The notes beneath the pieces are model-generated. The model searched no databases. It worked only from the letters and a program-made list of their open reading frames with translations, and was not told the origin of the DNA. This document shows, piece after piece, positions 23,207 to 35,078 of a stretch of DNA of 64,000 bases; positions within the stretch are counted from its first letter, which is position 1; every line of letters begins with the position of its first letter. Source of the stretch: Fragum whitleyi (Eukaryota > Mollusca > Bivalvia > Cardiida > Cardiidae); assembly GCA_948146395.1 (NCBI GenBank), contig OX411546.1, positions 24,344,449 through 24,408,448 of the forward strand, in the 5' to 3' direction. A program made the translations under genes and the position numbers.

Positions 23207-24024
23207 ACAGTTCAGCTTGTACATCGTGTAATTAACAAGGTGAAAGATTTTTGAATGATTCTGGAATGAAATTGAATGAGTGCGATGAGTAAGCTTAGAG
23301 TGAAATTAGGGTGAAGTAATCCAATATTGCTTATTTTGTCCAGGATGAACAAAATTAGCGATATTTAATACCCCCTTTTTTTTAAAATATGCATTCGAGT
23401 TCTAAAAAAAGCTTCCTATTTATTCGGGAACCTATCAGACGCTTACAATTTCAATTATGTTATTGTAATCACATTTCTTTTTCTGGCTAGATTATTTTGA
23501 ATTAGGTTGTTGCTAAATATTTTCAGTAAGTTTAGAGCGCCTTTGACTGATTTGATTAATTGTATGGAATGAATGAATGTAGCGCTGAGAGAGTGATTTG
23601 GAATGATTTTGATCGAGATGAATGTTAATTTTACGATATTGTATCTGTAGATCTGTGGAAAATGCAGGGAATCCACTGTAAGATCGTTTTAAGTGGAGTT
23701 AAACTCAAATAAACGTGTAACATAAATTGATGCTACATTAGCGATATTTATTACCTCCCTTTTAGAAAATATGCATTCAAGTTCTATAGATCTATAGCTT
23801 CCGATTTATTCAAGAACCTATCAGACGCTTACAATTTCAATTATGTCAGTAAAATTACATATTTTTCTAGCTTAAATCATTTGAATGAAGTAATCGTTAT
23901 ATGTTTTTCAGTGAGTTTGGAACGTTTTTGACTGGTTTTTTGGAATGAGTGAATGAAACGCTTAAAGAGTGATTGGAATATTTTTGATCGAGATGAATGT
24001 CAATTTACGATGTTGTTAACTGTA
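23207..24024 (-). mobile_element. Composite MITE A (full MITE, spacer, part MITE), copies 8/9
   Basis: The mirror image of the composite at 18.8-19.6 kb: a full MITE (23207 to about 23650), the same 110-bp spacer (AGGGAATCCACTGTAAGATC ... TTGATGCTACATTAGCGATA), then the outer part of a second MITE ending CGATGTTGTTAACTGTA. Intact outer TIRs suggest it can move as one unit. Confidence 0.82.
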
Positions 24025-24426
24025 ACTTGAGCTGATTCATACTCAAGTAACGAAGCTTTGGTCATCCATGTTCGATTTATGCTTCGAATTATGGCATAGA
24101 TACACAAGTTTGAGTGAGTGATCAAAGGTCTGTGTTTTGTCTGTATAGGTACATACAAAATTTGACCTTCGACAAATCAAGTAAACTTGCAACTTGTCGA
24201 ACCAAGGGTTACGAACGTTTTACTTATCTTAGGTTATCGAGAAGAAGCTATCGATTCGATACCCTTTGACACGCGAAGATGGTCAACTTGTTGATATTGA
24301 CGATACATCGATTATTAAAAATAAAGAGAATATCAGGTTATGTTCGAAATAATTGCTTTACTATGACTTTAAATACAACGACTCCCTTTTTGGACTCCAC
24401 CCTACCATCTCGAAATGCATTAATTT

Positions 24427-24683
24427 GGCCTGTCACGCAAAAAGGGACCATCTGGGAACTCTGTAAAATGACTATTTGAAAAAAAGATTGGGTCCAGCAT
24501 TGGTCAACCAGAGGTCGCATTTCAAAAATTCTTTCACTGGAAAGTAGATTGAACATTCTAGATTCAGAAAATAAGCACAACGTGAAGAGTTTCGACCCTA
24601 GTCAGTCTGCGCAAACCGCGCAGTCTGACTAGGGTCGACACTTTACGCACTACCAAGATGGTCCCTTTTCGCGTGACGGGTCA
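24427..24683. mobile_element. Fold-back element just 3' of the pseudophosphatase gene
   Basis: The outer inverted repeats are CCTGTCACGCAAAAAGGGAC near 24429 and GTCCCTTTTCGCGTGACGGG near 24662. An inner perfect palindrome is centred near 24617 (GACCCTAGTCAGTCTGCGCA / TGCGCAGTCTGACTAGGGTC without the loop). It starts 50 bp beyond the stop codon of the minus-strand gene and so may lie in its 3' UTR. Confidence 0.8.
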
Positions 24684-24732
24684 CAAATATTATTTCAAGG
24701 ATTACATGTACACGGTATTGTAAATAGTCCCA

Positions 24733-26286
24733 CTAACAGTCAATCCATGCACACTTAATTGCTTGAGGGTCAGCTACGTTCAGGTATTCATTACAAATAT
24801 TCACCGAATGTTTTTCATCAGGAAACAGAGTCTTTTCCAGCTTTTCAAGCGCCCTCTGAAACGACGGATTAAGCGACACCTGCGGTCTCTGTTTCTTCAC
24901 GATGTTGTAGGCTTGTCGCAACAGCAGACCTTCATACGCCATTAGGTATTGTATAGCGAAGAGTGCGGCCCGGGACTTCCCTTCTAAGCTATAGATTAGT
25001 ACCTTCTTTGAGCATCGCCTAGCGCCTTCAATAAACTTGCTGACTTCTTCAAAATACTGGTCAATTTGATCGTTTTCCTCGTCAGCGACGGCGATGATTA
25101 GCCGAGATCGAAAATGCTTGAACTCGATCTGACATAGACAAGGACACTGGGTCTTCCTGTGAGCTGGGACCTGCATCTCGTTCATGTTGCTGATGTCGAC
25201 CAGAGATTCGATCTCGAGTCGACAGAGACGACGTTCATTGAAGGCCGACTCGATCGTACCGATGAACATATAGTCCGTAATCTGGGAGATCTGGTCATCC
25301 CGGTACATATCTGCCCCGAGAAATCGAGTAATCTTGAGATCCTCTGGTAGGTTTCTCGTTAATGATATGGTCCTCCTCAGCGAGTCTTTGTTCTGACTCT
25401 GGCGTTCGGCAGTTTCGGATATATTATGTAGACTGATTGTATTGGATCGTCTTGGTGGTTCTTTGGGTACTGAGTGTGTGAATGATGTTGTAAAGATATC
25501 GGGAACCTTCAGCTTATTTTTCTTCGTTTGCGTTTGACTAGTCTGGTCGGATGTGTAGCTTCCGAGTTCGCCTATACTGACTGTCTTTTTCTTATTTTCC
25601 TGTGTGACACTTTCTTGCCTTGTTGCGATCAGTTCAGGACAGGAGTGTGTTAAATGCTTCTGACGAGATTTAGTATGAGCGACTTTAAACACTGCCGCGG
25701 CGAAAATGTTCACTGAGTGTCTACTGACTAGGTTCGCAAATTTGGCCTTTGAACAATTATTATTTATGACAGTGTTCTTCTCAAAGAAGACGTTTCTACG
25801 TTCTCTTGCTGTCTCATTCACAGCTGTCCCCGGAGATAACGAATAATTGTCTGGGGATTCTCTTCTTATTTGAATTCCTTGGCTTTCAAACGAAGGGAAT
25901 CTTGGAGATAAAGGACGAAATTCGAGTGGACTTGCTCGTAAAGATGACTGGAAACTATCTGAAGAATTCCCACGAGATAAAGGACTAACGGCCTCGTCAC
26001 CGGACTCGAAAAGATAAGTTGGAGTGTCCGTCGAGCTAGATCTGTCGGGTGTCAGGGGGTTGTCTAGTGACCCGGACAAGGAGTCCGGGACTGGACTCTC
26101 GCTCACGCTAGTGGCTGTGCTGTGGTGTCGCTGGTCGGTGTGGTATGTAAAATGTTGCGTGTTATCGGAGGTTGCGGGTTCGTCAACTGGCTGTAGGCAG
26201 AGGGATACTTTGTGTTCGGTGTACCGGCTGTAATAAGGGCCATTAAAGTGACCTGAAAGCGAGGCCTGTCTTTTCACATTGGACAT
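24733..26286 (-). CDS. DUSP-like pseudophosphatase (catalytic Cys to Ser), 517 aa
   Basis: Single large coding exon. Residues 1 to about 325 are polar and low-complexity (Ser/Thr/Pro-rich, many SP and RRxS-like sites), probably disordered. A dual-specificity phosphatase fold spans about 331-490: the ISQITDYMFIGTIESA start, the general-acid loop ADEENDQIDQYF (Asp402 kept) and the P-loop YSLEGKSRAA at 432-441. In active DUSPs this loop reads HCxxGxSR. Here His is Tyr432 and the catalytic Cys is Ser433, while Gly436 and Arg439 are kept, so it probably binds phospho-partners without hydrolysis, like STYX and STYXL2. The start is well supported: a TGA lies in frame 9 nt upstream, just after an acceptor (TCTGTGTAATTTCAG|A at 26297). 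An untranslated 5' exon is therefore expected. A MAPK-pathway role is inference only. Confidence 0.88.
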   Translation of the reverse strand: MSNVKRQASLSGHFNGPYYSRYTEHKVSLCLQPVDEPATSDNTQHFTYHTDQRHHSTATSVSESPVPDSLSGSLDNPLTPDRSSSTDTPTYLFESGDEAVSPLSRGNSSDSFQSSLRASPLEFRPLSPRFPSFESQGIQIRRESPDNYSLSPGTAVNETARERRNVFFEKNTVINNNCSKAKFANLVSRHSVNIFAAAVFKVAHTKSRQKHLTHSCPELIATRQESVTQENKKKTVSIGELGSYTSDQTSQTQTKKNKLKVPDIFTTSFTHSVPKEPPRRSNTISLHNISETAERQSQNKDSLRRTISLTRNLPEDLKITRFLGADMYRDDQISQITDYMFIGTIESAFNERRLCRLEIESLVDISNMNEMQVPAHRKTQCPCLCQIEFKHFRSRLIIAVADEENDQIDQYFEEVSKFIEGARRCSKKVLIYSLEGKSRAALFAIQYLMAYEGLLLRQAYNIVKKQRPQVSLNPSFQRALEKLEKTLFPDEKHSVNICNEYLNVADPQAIKCAWIDC

Positions 26287-26460
26287 TCTCGGTCATCTGA
26301 AATTACACAGAGAGATAAGATATAGATAATATGGTGTAAATTTTAATGAACAAATCGATTTGCTTAACGTTTAATCCATATATAATCTAATTTAATTATT
26401 CAAATTCATTAATCCAACCTATTGCTCGGAATGTACATTTCCATTTGTAAAATGACGTTA

Positions 26461-26877
26461 TACAGGTAGCAACTTAGTGAAATTGACAAGATGCATGATT
26501 TTGGAAAGATTTTGGACTAAAATTGAACGAGTGTGCGGAGCGAGTTTTGGGTGAATTTAATGGGAGGTAATCCAATATCCCAAAAGTTATCAATATCTAT
26601 TACCTCCCTTATATAAATATTAATTCAACTTCTATAATAGTTTCCTATTTCTTCAAGAACCTAACAAACGCTTACAATTTCAACTCTGGCAGTGTAATCG
26701 CACTTTTTCCAGCTAAAATTATTTTGAATGAGGTTGCTGTTTATTGTTTTCAGTGAGTTTAGAGCGCTTTTGAATGATTTGAGTGAGTGGTTGGAAAGAA
26801 TGAATGGAGCGTTGAGAGAGTGTTTAGGAATGCCTTTGAGTGAGATGAATGTCAATTTTTCGATGTTGTTAACTGTA
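26461..26877 (-). mobile_element. MITE family A, copy 10
   Basis: Starts TACAGGTAGCAACTTAGTGA and ends TGTCAATTTTTCGATGTTGT...TAACTGTA. The palindrome at 26560-26608 is shortened. It lies 163 bp upstream of the exon edge of the pseudophosphatase gene. Confidence 0.83.
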
Positions 26878-26992
26878 GTATTGCTGTGAGAAATTCAGGG
26901 AATCCATTTAAAGATTGTTAAAAGCGGAGTTAATCTCCAGAAAAACAAATAAACATATAAACAAACAAGTAATACATGAATTGATGCTACAT
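26878..26992 (-). repeat. Third copy of the composite-MITE spacer
   Basis: AGGGAATCCATTTAAAGATT ... GAATTGATGCTACAT matches the spacers at about 19.1 and 23.7 kb. Here it follows a MITE without a second MITE part, and a CAAA-like insertion lies in the middle. Confidence 0.7.
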
Positions 26993-27109
26993 AGGCATTA
27001 TAGAGCTTACAGCAGATATCAAGGGGTTAAAAGATATCACTTTGTAATTACATGATAAAATGGGGTCAAATTTTCAAGATGGCTGCCTCCCTAGTCTGAA
27101 AAAGGTTGA

Positions 27110-27340
27110 TTTCGCATATCGTCGAATTACAAATTTAGAAAAAAGAGAACTTTTTAAGCGAACTCTGTATGTATATATAATTATCATTTTTGACATTAGA
27201 TTTTACGCATATCGTCGAAATATAAATTATGGAAACAGAGATTTTTTAGAAAACTTCGAGCTCTGTATGTGTCTATAACAATCTTTATGGCACAACATTT
27301 TACGCATATCGCCAAAATACAAAATTTTGGAAAAAACATA
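27110..27340. repeat. Tandem repeat, about 98-bp unit, 2-3 copies
   Basis: ACGCATATCGTCGAAATA-like words recur at about 27112, 27206 and 27301, each followed by AAAAT/AATTATGGAAA. Old and diverged. Confidence 0.6.
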
Positions 27341-28104
27341 ATTGTCTAAAAAGAAAGTTCAAAGAAATACCAATGACAATTTTTGAAAAGAAGTTATAGA
27401 TTATCATTAATATAGTATCTTTTCTTCTCTTTAACTGACGTCATACGCCCTGTGAAAGAATAAGAGGATACGACAATATAATGACGCACAAATAAGGAAG
27501 CGAAAATAAACACAGTAATTAGCTAGATCATTAGTATTCTTATAAAATCTATGTTGAGGGGAAAAAGAAAGTATATTTCCAGAAAATAGGTAAAAGAAAT
27601 TATTGAAAAAAGTTACTTTAAATCCAAACCTTATGTTATGGGTACTCATTTAAATCGTCTTGGAGAGACGATTCAAAAGAGTACATACAAACTAGGTTTT
27701 GATAGAAAAATTACATCTAATACTTCATAATCGAATTCGTTTCCTCTGACTGCAGTTTCAACTCTGTTACGCAAATTGAGGTCATTGACTGAGAGATACA
27801 TCAAAATAAAATACTTTGGTTCTAATTAACTAAAGGGTGTAGCTCAAGTTTGCTAACCATTTCTTGTGTATTACAAAATTCGCCAGCCCCGCCCCCTTTT
27901 AAACTTCGACAGGGTATTTTTTCTCAGAGTGGGTTGCATTTGCGTCAGAAAAAAAACGTCTACGTGGTGACTTTATGGTCATTCACCTAAAGAATGTTTG
28001 ACAATGGTATTTAAATGATGGGGAAACAAATTAAATTCACTTCCATTCATTTTTACCTAAGACAAAAACTGAAGCTTACAGAGAAATCTCAATCTTGATG
28101 TCAT

Positions 28105-28626
<522 letters not shown>

Positions 28627-28714
28627 TTGGGGTCGGCAAGGGGGCGAACTCATCTTACAGCTGGTTTAACCTAGGTTGGTTTAAAATATTTTGTTCATAG
28701 ATATACCCCAGCGA

Positions 28715-28792
28715 ATCTGGTGCTCGGACCAAGGACCATAAGGTCAGGGGTCGGGAGCCTATACCGCTTCGTCACCTAGGCAGATTAGACGA
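28715..28792 (-). repeat. tRNA-like fragment (Leu/Ser-type A box)
   Basis: Read on the minus strand it contains GTGACGAAGCGGTATAGGCT (A-box-like) and, about 35 nt on, GGTCCGAGCACC (a diverged B box). Probably a SINE head from another family. No body was recognised. Confidence 0.35.
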
Positions 28793-30257
28793 GACTTCGT
28801 GAAACTGTGATTTACACAGATCGCTCAATAGAAGAATTCTCCAAAAGAAAAGTACGGAGCATCGATCTTTCACGTGGTCTAGTATAAAGCAGAGGGATTT
28901 GCTATTGGCGAGTTTCTGGTTCGCCCTGACCATCGGAACTTTTGTGGACTCTTTAGTATGTCACAATTGCTCATCATCAACCAAGTGTTTAGGGATACAA
29001 TCAAACGATATATAGATAATAATAAGCCATTGTCTGTAAATAAGAATGTTATCTGGTCAAGGTTTTGAAAACGTATTATGACGATACTCCCTGCCGAGTC
29101 ATCATAATAACTCATAGCCGAGCCAGATAATCTTGATGTATTAAGACACTGGCATATTATTAGTTTTATCGAAAATCATTCTTTCGGGACTTAAACTTTT
29201 TTTTATCTTATAACTATACGAATATCCGTGTGATAAAATCCAATATGATATTTTTAATTGTGCGGAAGCACAATTAGAGTGGTTCTGCCCGGGTTGTATC
29301 TAATGAAAAATTTCAAAGTAACCTTTTTTCCAACTCATATCAAATTTGTAAACAGCTTGTTTCGAAAATTGCTGGCATAAATTGAGCTTCTTATTTTCTC
29401 TGGTTGTTAATTAGTGTTTTATTTACAGTGCATTCCATGAAGGGTTTAATAGTTCATTAATTTAGCTTAATAATAGAATATTAACATAAGTTTACTAAAA
29501 TGCAGTTGTAAATTTGCACTTCGTACCTATGAGGGAAAAAGCTACAGAGATGGATTGTGGGATGAATTACCTAATACCCTCTCTTTGGAATAACCCCTTA
29601 TAATTCACCTATTAACCTCTTCACTATTTACAAAGTGTAAGTGCATTGTGTCACTCCTCACTCTATAGCTTTATCTTGGTGTATTTGTCTATGTCTGCCT
29701 GTGATTTATCTACATGTACATTTCTGAAAACTTGTTACTACAGCTCTTCAAGAAGTGTCACGAGATAAATTTTCCAAAGACCTACAATACAGAATGCTTA
29801 GCGTGTTTTACAAGGAGCTTTCTATCATCAAAAGAACTGAGATATATTCCCGTGTATATTCAAACCTAAAACTATGAATGAAGTAAATTCCATTTCTTAT
29901 ATTTGGCAGTGAGATGTTGAATTAATTTTGAAAACGTCCTTGATAGAATACTTGTCTAATGAACGTTCCCCACAAGTTTTTGGGGTAACTTTAAAAGTGG
30001 CACGTATGGTTTGACTATATCTGCAACAATAACTTGGTTTGGATTTTTTGTCTATTTATTTATTTTTTGTTTCAATGCTTTATATACATAAACCCCTGAA
30101 ACAACAATAAGCAGTTCAGTCATTCAGTACCGCACAATTACAGTGCTCACAGCACTTTGATTTATCATATCAAATGGATATTTGTAAAACAATGACATAA
30201 TGCAGTAATTTTTAGAGACTCGCATTTCTGAAACATCGACAAAAATAAGGCAGTTTG
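28793..30257. other. Gene-free stretch
   Basis: No gene or clear repeat, apart from a small GTGCGGAAGCACAATT hairpin near 29261. Confidence 0.45.
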
Positions 30258-30440
30258 AGGTTATAAGATAAATTATTATATATAATACGTACTTAGTGTA
30301 TTGTATAAAAGAAATGATCTCACTCAGCTATGGGAATTGATAATTGTCTCGGCAGAGCCTCGTCAATTATCAATTCCCCAACCTCAGTAGATGGTTTTTT
30401 TCATACAAAAACACTTAGTACGTATTATGTATTTAACCTT
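30258..30440. mobile_element. Fold-back MITE family G, copy 1
   Basis: The arms are ATAATACGTACTTAGTG...GGGAATTGATAATTG and CAATTATCAATTCCC...CACTTAGTACGTATTAT, flanked outward by GGTTATAAGAT and TATTTAACC. The loop is TCTCGGCAGAGCCTCGT. A deleted relative lies at 32.06 kb. Confidence 0.82.
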
Positions 30441-30952
30441 TAAAATCAAAGAAGTTCAGGCGACAGGGTTTCTAGTTCAGATCCTTAATTTACATATTTC
30501 TATACATAACCACCTGATAACATTTTATTTTAACATTTAATGTTATCAGGCAGGTGATATCAGGTCAATTCAGTTTTAATTGCGTAATAAAGGCCCGTGT
30601 GTTGTGGCTGCACTACTCGCGTAGTCTGTTAAAAAACAAAAGAAAAAAGATCAACAAAAAGAAGGGAAAAAAACACCCCACGACTTGTAACGATAAGCAG
30701 CGAGAAAGTTTTCAATTTTTCAAGACACAGCCAACTCGCATCTAGTGGCAGGAATATGCCACCACAGGGACCGAATTCGTTCTGGCGATGACAAGAAAAA
30801 ATCGATAGTACACAACGTCAAGGACTCCTAAACCCGGAAATAAATATGGACATGAAAAGTATAGGAAATGAAAAGGACGTAAATATTATAATCCTGTAAT
30901 TACCGATCAGATCCATTAGTGACGACAAAAACAGACGTTGGTTGCCTACCAA

Positions 30953-31196
30953 AACAAATGAGCCTAGGCGTGACATTTCCAACAATTTCATTTGTGCGCA
31001 AAGCAAAGGTTCTAGGCAGCCTGTGTTGCTGCACAGGCTGGCCAGAACCTTTACTATGCGCTAGATAGATAGATAAAGTCTTCACCCATCTTCATGCAGT
31101 CAGTATGTATTATTTTTGCATTGTATCGTTGTCAACGTTTCCCAAGGTTTGTCCCTCACGCAGATGTGAAATTGTTGGAAATTTCACGCATGGGCT
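30953..31196. mobile_element. Fold-back element family D, copy 3
   Basis: Terminal arms TGAGCCTAGGCGTGACATTT ... CAACAATTTCATTTGTGCGC pair with CACGCAGATGTGAAATTGTT ... AATTTCACGCATGGGCTCAT. An inner hairpin, CAGCCTGTG/CACAGGCTG, lies near 31016-31042. This is the longest copy and defines the family ends. Confidence 0.78.
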
Positions 31197-31199
31197 CAT

Positions 31200-31641
31200 A
31201 TACAGTTAACCACATCGAGAAATTGACACCCATCTCCATCAAACACATTCAAAATAACTCGCTCAGCGTTTTAAACATTTATTCAATAAACACACTCCAT
31301 TCACTCAAAACCGCACAGAGTTGTTCAAAAACGCTTCGAAATTGTTCAAAACTGATCGACATCTCAATCAAATCGATGAAATAATTACATGATTTTATTT
31401 GCTGCTAGCGTCTTATAAGGCGTCCGGTTCGTCCGTAAGGGCACAAAATTAGAAAAGGGCAAGGAATTTATCAAAGGGAGGTAACAAATTATGGCTGATT
31501 TCGTCAAATTTGACATCCCTATCAATAATGTTTTACCTCTCTTTAAAATCATTAAAAACTCGCTCATAACACTCATTCAATTTCAATCCAAACTCATTCC
31601 AGAATAATTCAACTTGTCAAATTTACAATATTCCGATCTGT
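31200..31641 (+). mobile_element. MITE family A, copy 11
   Basis: Starts TACAGTTAACCACATCGAGA directly after the family D fold-back and ends TTGTCAAATTTACAATATTC followed by CGATCTGTA. The palindrome lies near 31475-31545. Positions 31690-31760 add a short reversed piece of the same family (GTGAATGGTTTTAGTGAGTG). Confidence 0.82.
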
Positions 31642-32058
31642 ACTCAGTCGATAATATTGAGCGATCAATTCTTTCTGAAAGGAACTGGACCGTTGTGAAT
31701 GGTTTTAGTGAGTGTTTGGAATTAATGGATGGAGCGATGAACGAGTGATTTTTAAAAATATTCTTTTGGTTTTGATTCCTAGCAAAAGTTGAGTAGTATG
31801 ATTTTTTGATATGCTATCAAGTTCATATACATAACTATAGAAGAAGCAGTCAAAATGGTTTAAAACACATAGGTGCATTTAAAGGCAGGTCTTACCTATC
31901 CTTCGATAATAGTAAACTCCTTGGATAAATAAATAGTTATGTATAATAGGGAATTCTTAGTACTTAAAACCTGTAAAAAAGGCCCATAAATAGATAATGA
32001 TAATAATAATTATAATACTAATAATAATTATAATAATAATAATAAATGAATATATCTA

Positions 32059-32158
32059 ATGAGGTAAGTGGAATTGATAATTGTCGGGGCTCTTTCGAGT
32101 TAGATTTTTTCTCATACAAACCACTAAGTACGTAATAATGTTTATCTTATAACCTCTA
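32059..32158. mobile_element. Fold-back MITE family G, deleted copy
   Basis: GGAATTGATAATTGTCGGGG is joined to CATACAAACCACTAAGTACG and TAATGTTTATCTTATAACC, retaining mainly one arm. A (TAA)n tract lies at 31990-32045. Confidence 0.65.
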
Positions 32159-32216
32159 TTTGCCTTGTTTTCGTCGATGTTTCTAACAGAAATGTAAGTT
32201 AATGAAAATAACCTAC

Positions 32217-32410
32217 TAATTCTAAGGTTCGTGGTTCGAATCCCGAACGCGGCAGGAATTTTCAGGGATACTTGATATCCCCCGACCAACTAGAACTGAA
32301 GTGGTTAGAAACCCAGAGGTAGCTTCGCGTGTATGAGTGCTTTAAACTGGGCACGTTAAAGAACCAAGGAGGTCTATTCGTAGAAGAGCTAGGGGTGTAT
32401 GAACCTAGAT
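32217..32410 (+). mobile_element. SINE-like repeat of a second family
   Basis: A B-box-like GGTTCGAATCCCGAACGC at 32233 follows a truncated head. The body carries GAGTGCTTTAAACTGGGCAC and GTTAAAGAACCAAGG, a motif I associate with invertebrate tRNA-SINEs. No A box was found. Confidence 0.4.
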
Positions 32411-32965
32411 CTCCTTTTATCCGCAAAAAAACTCCGTTGTTTCCTATAGATATTAAGTTTGCCGAGTTGCAAATAATTTGTCTACTAGTTAGTTCCTTTA
32501 AAGAAAACTTGCAAATGCGATTAAAGTTCGCGTTTTTTTCTGATGAATGAGCTTTTCGCGACGTTTTAAGTTCGCGTTTTCACCCCACCCGCGAATAACG
32601 AGAACTTAAAATGCGCGAAATCATTTCTAGGTTGACAGAAGTTATTAGATAAATTTTGTTTTCCGACGAGTATCGATGCCAAGTGTCGTTGATTGCCTCG
32701 GAAGTAGCAAAATGATTTGACCTCTTAAACGTTTCTGGTATTGTAAAAGAAAGGGGCTTACGATATTTCATAAGAAGAAAAAAGAAATAAAAATAAAATT
32801 ATTGTGTTGTACTTGTTTAAGTAACTATTTCCCACAAACCGATTAAAACACTGAGGAAACAAGAGAAATTGTTTGTTTCAAGCAATTCTTCCTATTTCTC
32901 AATGTTATCAATTTCAACGCAAACTGAATTTACATTTGAAGTTGGACCAGTAAAACATGGTCGCT

Positions 32966-33178
32966 TATGGCTGGAGCACCTAACAATGGATTCCTAGTAT
33001 TTCTCAAACAATCACATCCTTTCCTAATCTCCAGCTGCTATCTCACATAGGTCTAGGATTATCAACCCATTGATGAGAGATAAAAAGTCGAAAAGAATGA
33101 GTGTCGCCGTCGGTGATCGCACCTGGGACCACTAGATTGACAGTCCGACGCGCTACCAACTGCGTCATGATGGCGGTT
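32966..33178 (-). mobile_element. tRNA-derived SINE
   Basis: Minus-strand copy. On the plus strand it reads GGCTGGAGCACCTAACAATG, then CTCCAGCTGCTATCTCACAT, then AGTGTCGCCGTCGGTGATCG and the head ending CAACTGCGTCATGATGGCGG. The anticodon loop on the minus strand is CTGTCAA-like. The 3' GCGGCGTAAAAC end is missing. Confidence 0.82.
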
Positions 33179-33237
33179 ACTCGTTTATTTATAATCTTGT
33201 TGAGACAGCTGTAAATACAACAAGTGATGTCATTTAT

Positions 33238-33395
33238 ACGTTTTGTCCTGCCCTGTGTTCGGGATTACAAAACGGTGCAAACAGTTTTCCAATTATACCC
33301 CGCTTTTCACGCAAGTGAACGTGCAAAACGGGGTATAAATTGAAAACTGATTGCATCGTTTTGTCCCCCTGAACGCAGGGTTGGATAACGGATCT
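33238..33395. mobile_element. Fold-back element H
   Basis: CAAACAGTTTTCCAATTATACCCCG pairs with CGGGGTATAAATTGAAAACT with a loop around CTTTTCACGCAAGTGAACGT. Pairing extends to ACAAAACGGTGC / GCATCGTTTTGT and to CCCTGTGTTCGGG / CTGAACGCAGGG. It is a single copy here. Confidence 0.75.
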
Positions 33396-33769
33396 TATGA
33401 TTAAGGAAGTTCGCTCTTGAGGATTTTGGTTCATTGCGCAACAAGATGTTCTTTGTTCTGCTACTTCGTTACCACATAAAGCGATGGTTCCGTTTTGTGT
33501 GAAGGAATAGACGGTATCAATCCGTCAATCGCTCTAAAATATTAACTCTTTAGGCTGGATAAGCTTTATCGCCTGTTGCTTGAATATCGCAGCTTTATCT
33601 AATATGTCATTACCGTGTTTGAGATGGGGAAAAACGTTGTCATGGCTACCAGGTAAATGTTTCCATAAATGTCAGACTCCTATTGATTTTTATTTGTTTT
33701 GCTCGTATCTGATTCCGATTTATTTCCATTTAGCAGTCGTTTCAAACAAACCATTAATAAAGGTATTAA

Positions 33770-33845
33770 GGCTGCGTGGTTTTCTAAAACCTCGTAACTA
33801 CAGCTTTTACCAAAGCTGTAGTTACGAGGTTTTGGGATGGCACTA
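33770..33845. repeat. Fold-back repeat family C, copy 2
   Basis: AAAACCTCGTAACTACAGCT pairs perfectly with AGCTGTAGTTACGAGGTTTT around TTTACCAA. It differs from the 7.0-kb copy by compensating changes in both arms. Confidence 0.8.
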
Positions 33846-34103
33846 ACGTTAAAGGGAAATTCCGACCACCTTTTATCTTTTAGGCTAATAGAACCAATTT
33901 CTTTTACGGTAAAAATAATGGCATTAAATTATTTTATTAGTCACATAGGGGTTACCGTTTTTAATGCAAATTACGTCTTTCATCTAGCATAATTATCAAG
34001 CCAATTAAGCTTATTTACAAAAAAAACTGTAATGATAACAACTTCAACCAGAGGGTTGATCTAGAGAGTTGATGTACGCCGGGAACACCCCTGTTTTGTA
34101 TAA

Positions 34104-34264
34104 AGGCAGTGGACCCGTAATAGTTCCGCTACGCTTCGGAAGTAATGAGCTTTAACAGTGTTAACCGAGGTTTCCTAATGATTTTCATTAGGAAACCTCG
34201 GTCAACATTGTGAAAGATCATTTGTTCCGAAAAGTTGAAGAACCATTACGGGTCCACTGCCTTA
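34104..34264. mobile_element. Fold-back MITE family B, copy 3
   Basis: AAGGCAGTGGACCCGTAATA pairs with CATTACGGGTCCACTGCCTT. The centre CCTAATGATTTTCATTAGG is a near-perfect hairpin. It is the best-preserved copy. Confidence 0.9.
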
Positions 34265-34907
34265 AGGGGTGACAAAGGGGGCCAAAGGCGGATTCAGTGT
34301 TTCTGTACAGGGGGTTCGAACACAATCATCCCGATGGGGCTTTTAGGGACGCATAAAAGTTTACCCTCTATTTATTTTCACAACAGATAGTGACGGTTAG
34401 CCATCAGATCACTGACTGCTTATTGAGTCTTACTAGAATCGCTAGCCAAAGAGATTGTTCCCTTTTATGTCAATTTTAATCAGCCAGCACACAATGAAAC
34501 TTAATTTTGGTACACAGGGGACTTTTATACTATAAATCATTAAACGGGTTGACTGTCATACATTGATTTAGAATATACAATGTCATATATTATACATGCA
34601 TTTATCAAGGAGACAAAATGTTTGGTTAAGAGCGATAAGTGCACTGCAATAAACAACATTAAAACGACGCTAAAATACTTTTACATTGTAGAAAAATCAT
34701 GTTCTTTAGCTCAACTCAAATAATTTACTTTTTATCTACCGTATGAGAGCCCATATGGGCGACGCCCCCCCCCCCCCCCCGAAGACGGTTACTTGTTACG
34801 GGGGACAGTGCAAGGATACATGACGAAACTACTGCTGAGATCCGCCATGGTTCTTAAACGTGCTCGGCGTAAAGCCTGGGTTTAAAGTCTTATCCGAAAA
34901 ACAATCA

Positions 34908-34980
34908 GTTTGTTAGAGTGCCGGCCCGGGAATGGTTTTGAAGTCCGGTGCTCTACCGACTGAGCTAATCTGGCTGACAT
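34908..34980 (-). repeat. tRNA-like fragment
   Basis: Minus strand: AGCCAGATTAGCTCAGTCGG then TAGAGCACCGGACTTCAAAA, a good D-arm/A-box region and a TTCAAAA-type anticodon loop. The T arm (ATTCCCGGGCCGGC) lacks the GTTC core. It is a degraded tRNA gene or SINE head. Confidence 0.5.
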
Positions 34981-35078
34981 TTGAATGTATGAATGTGGTG
35001 GCTCTTTTTCAAAAAAGGGTCTGTTGTATATTTTTAGGATATTTTATAAAGCTGTTGTCAACAGCATGAAGAACTTGC

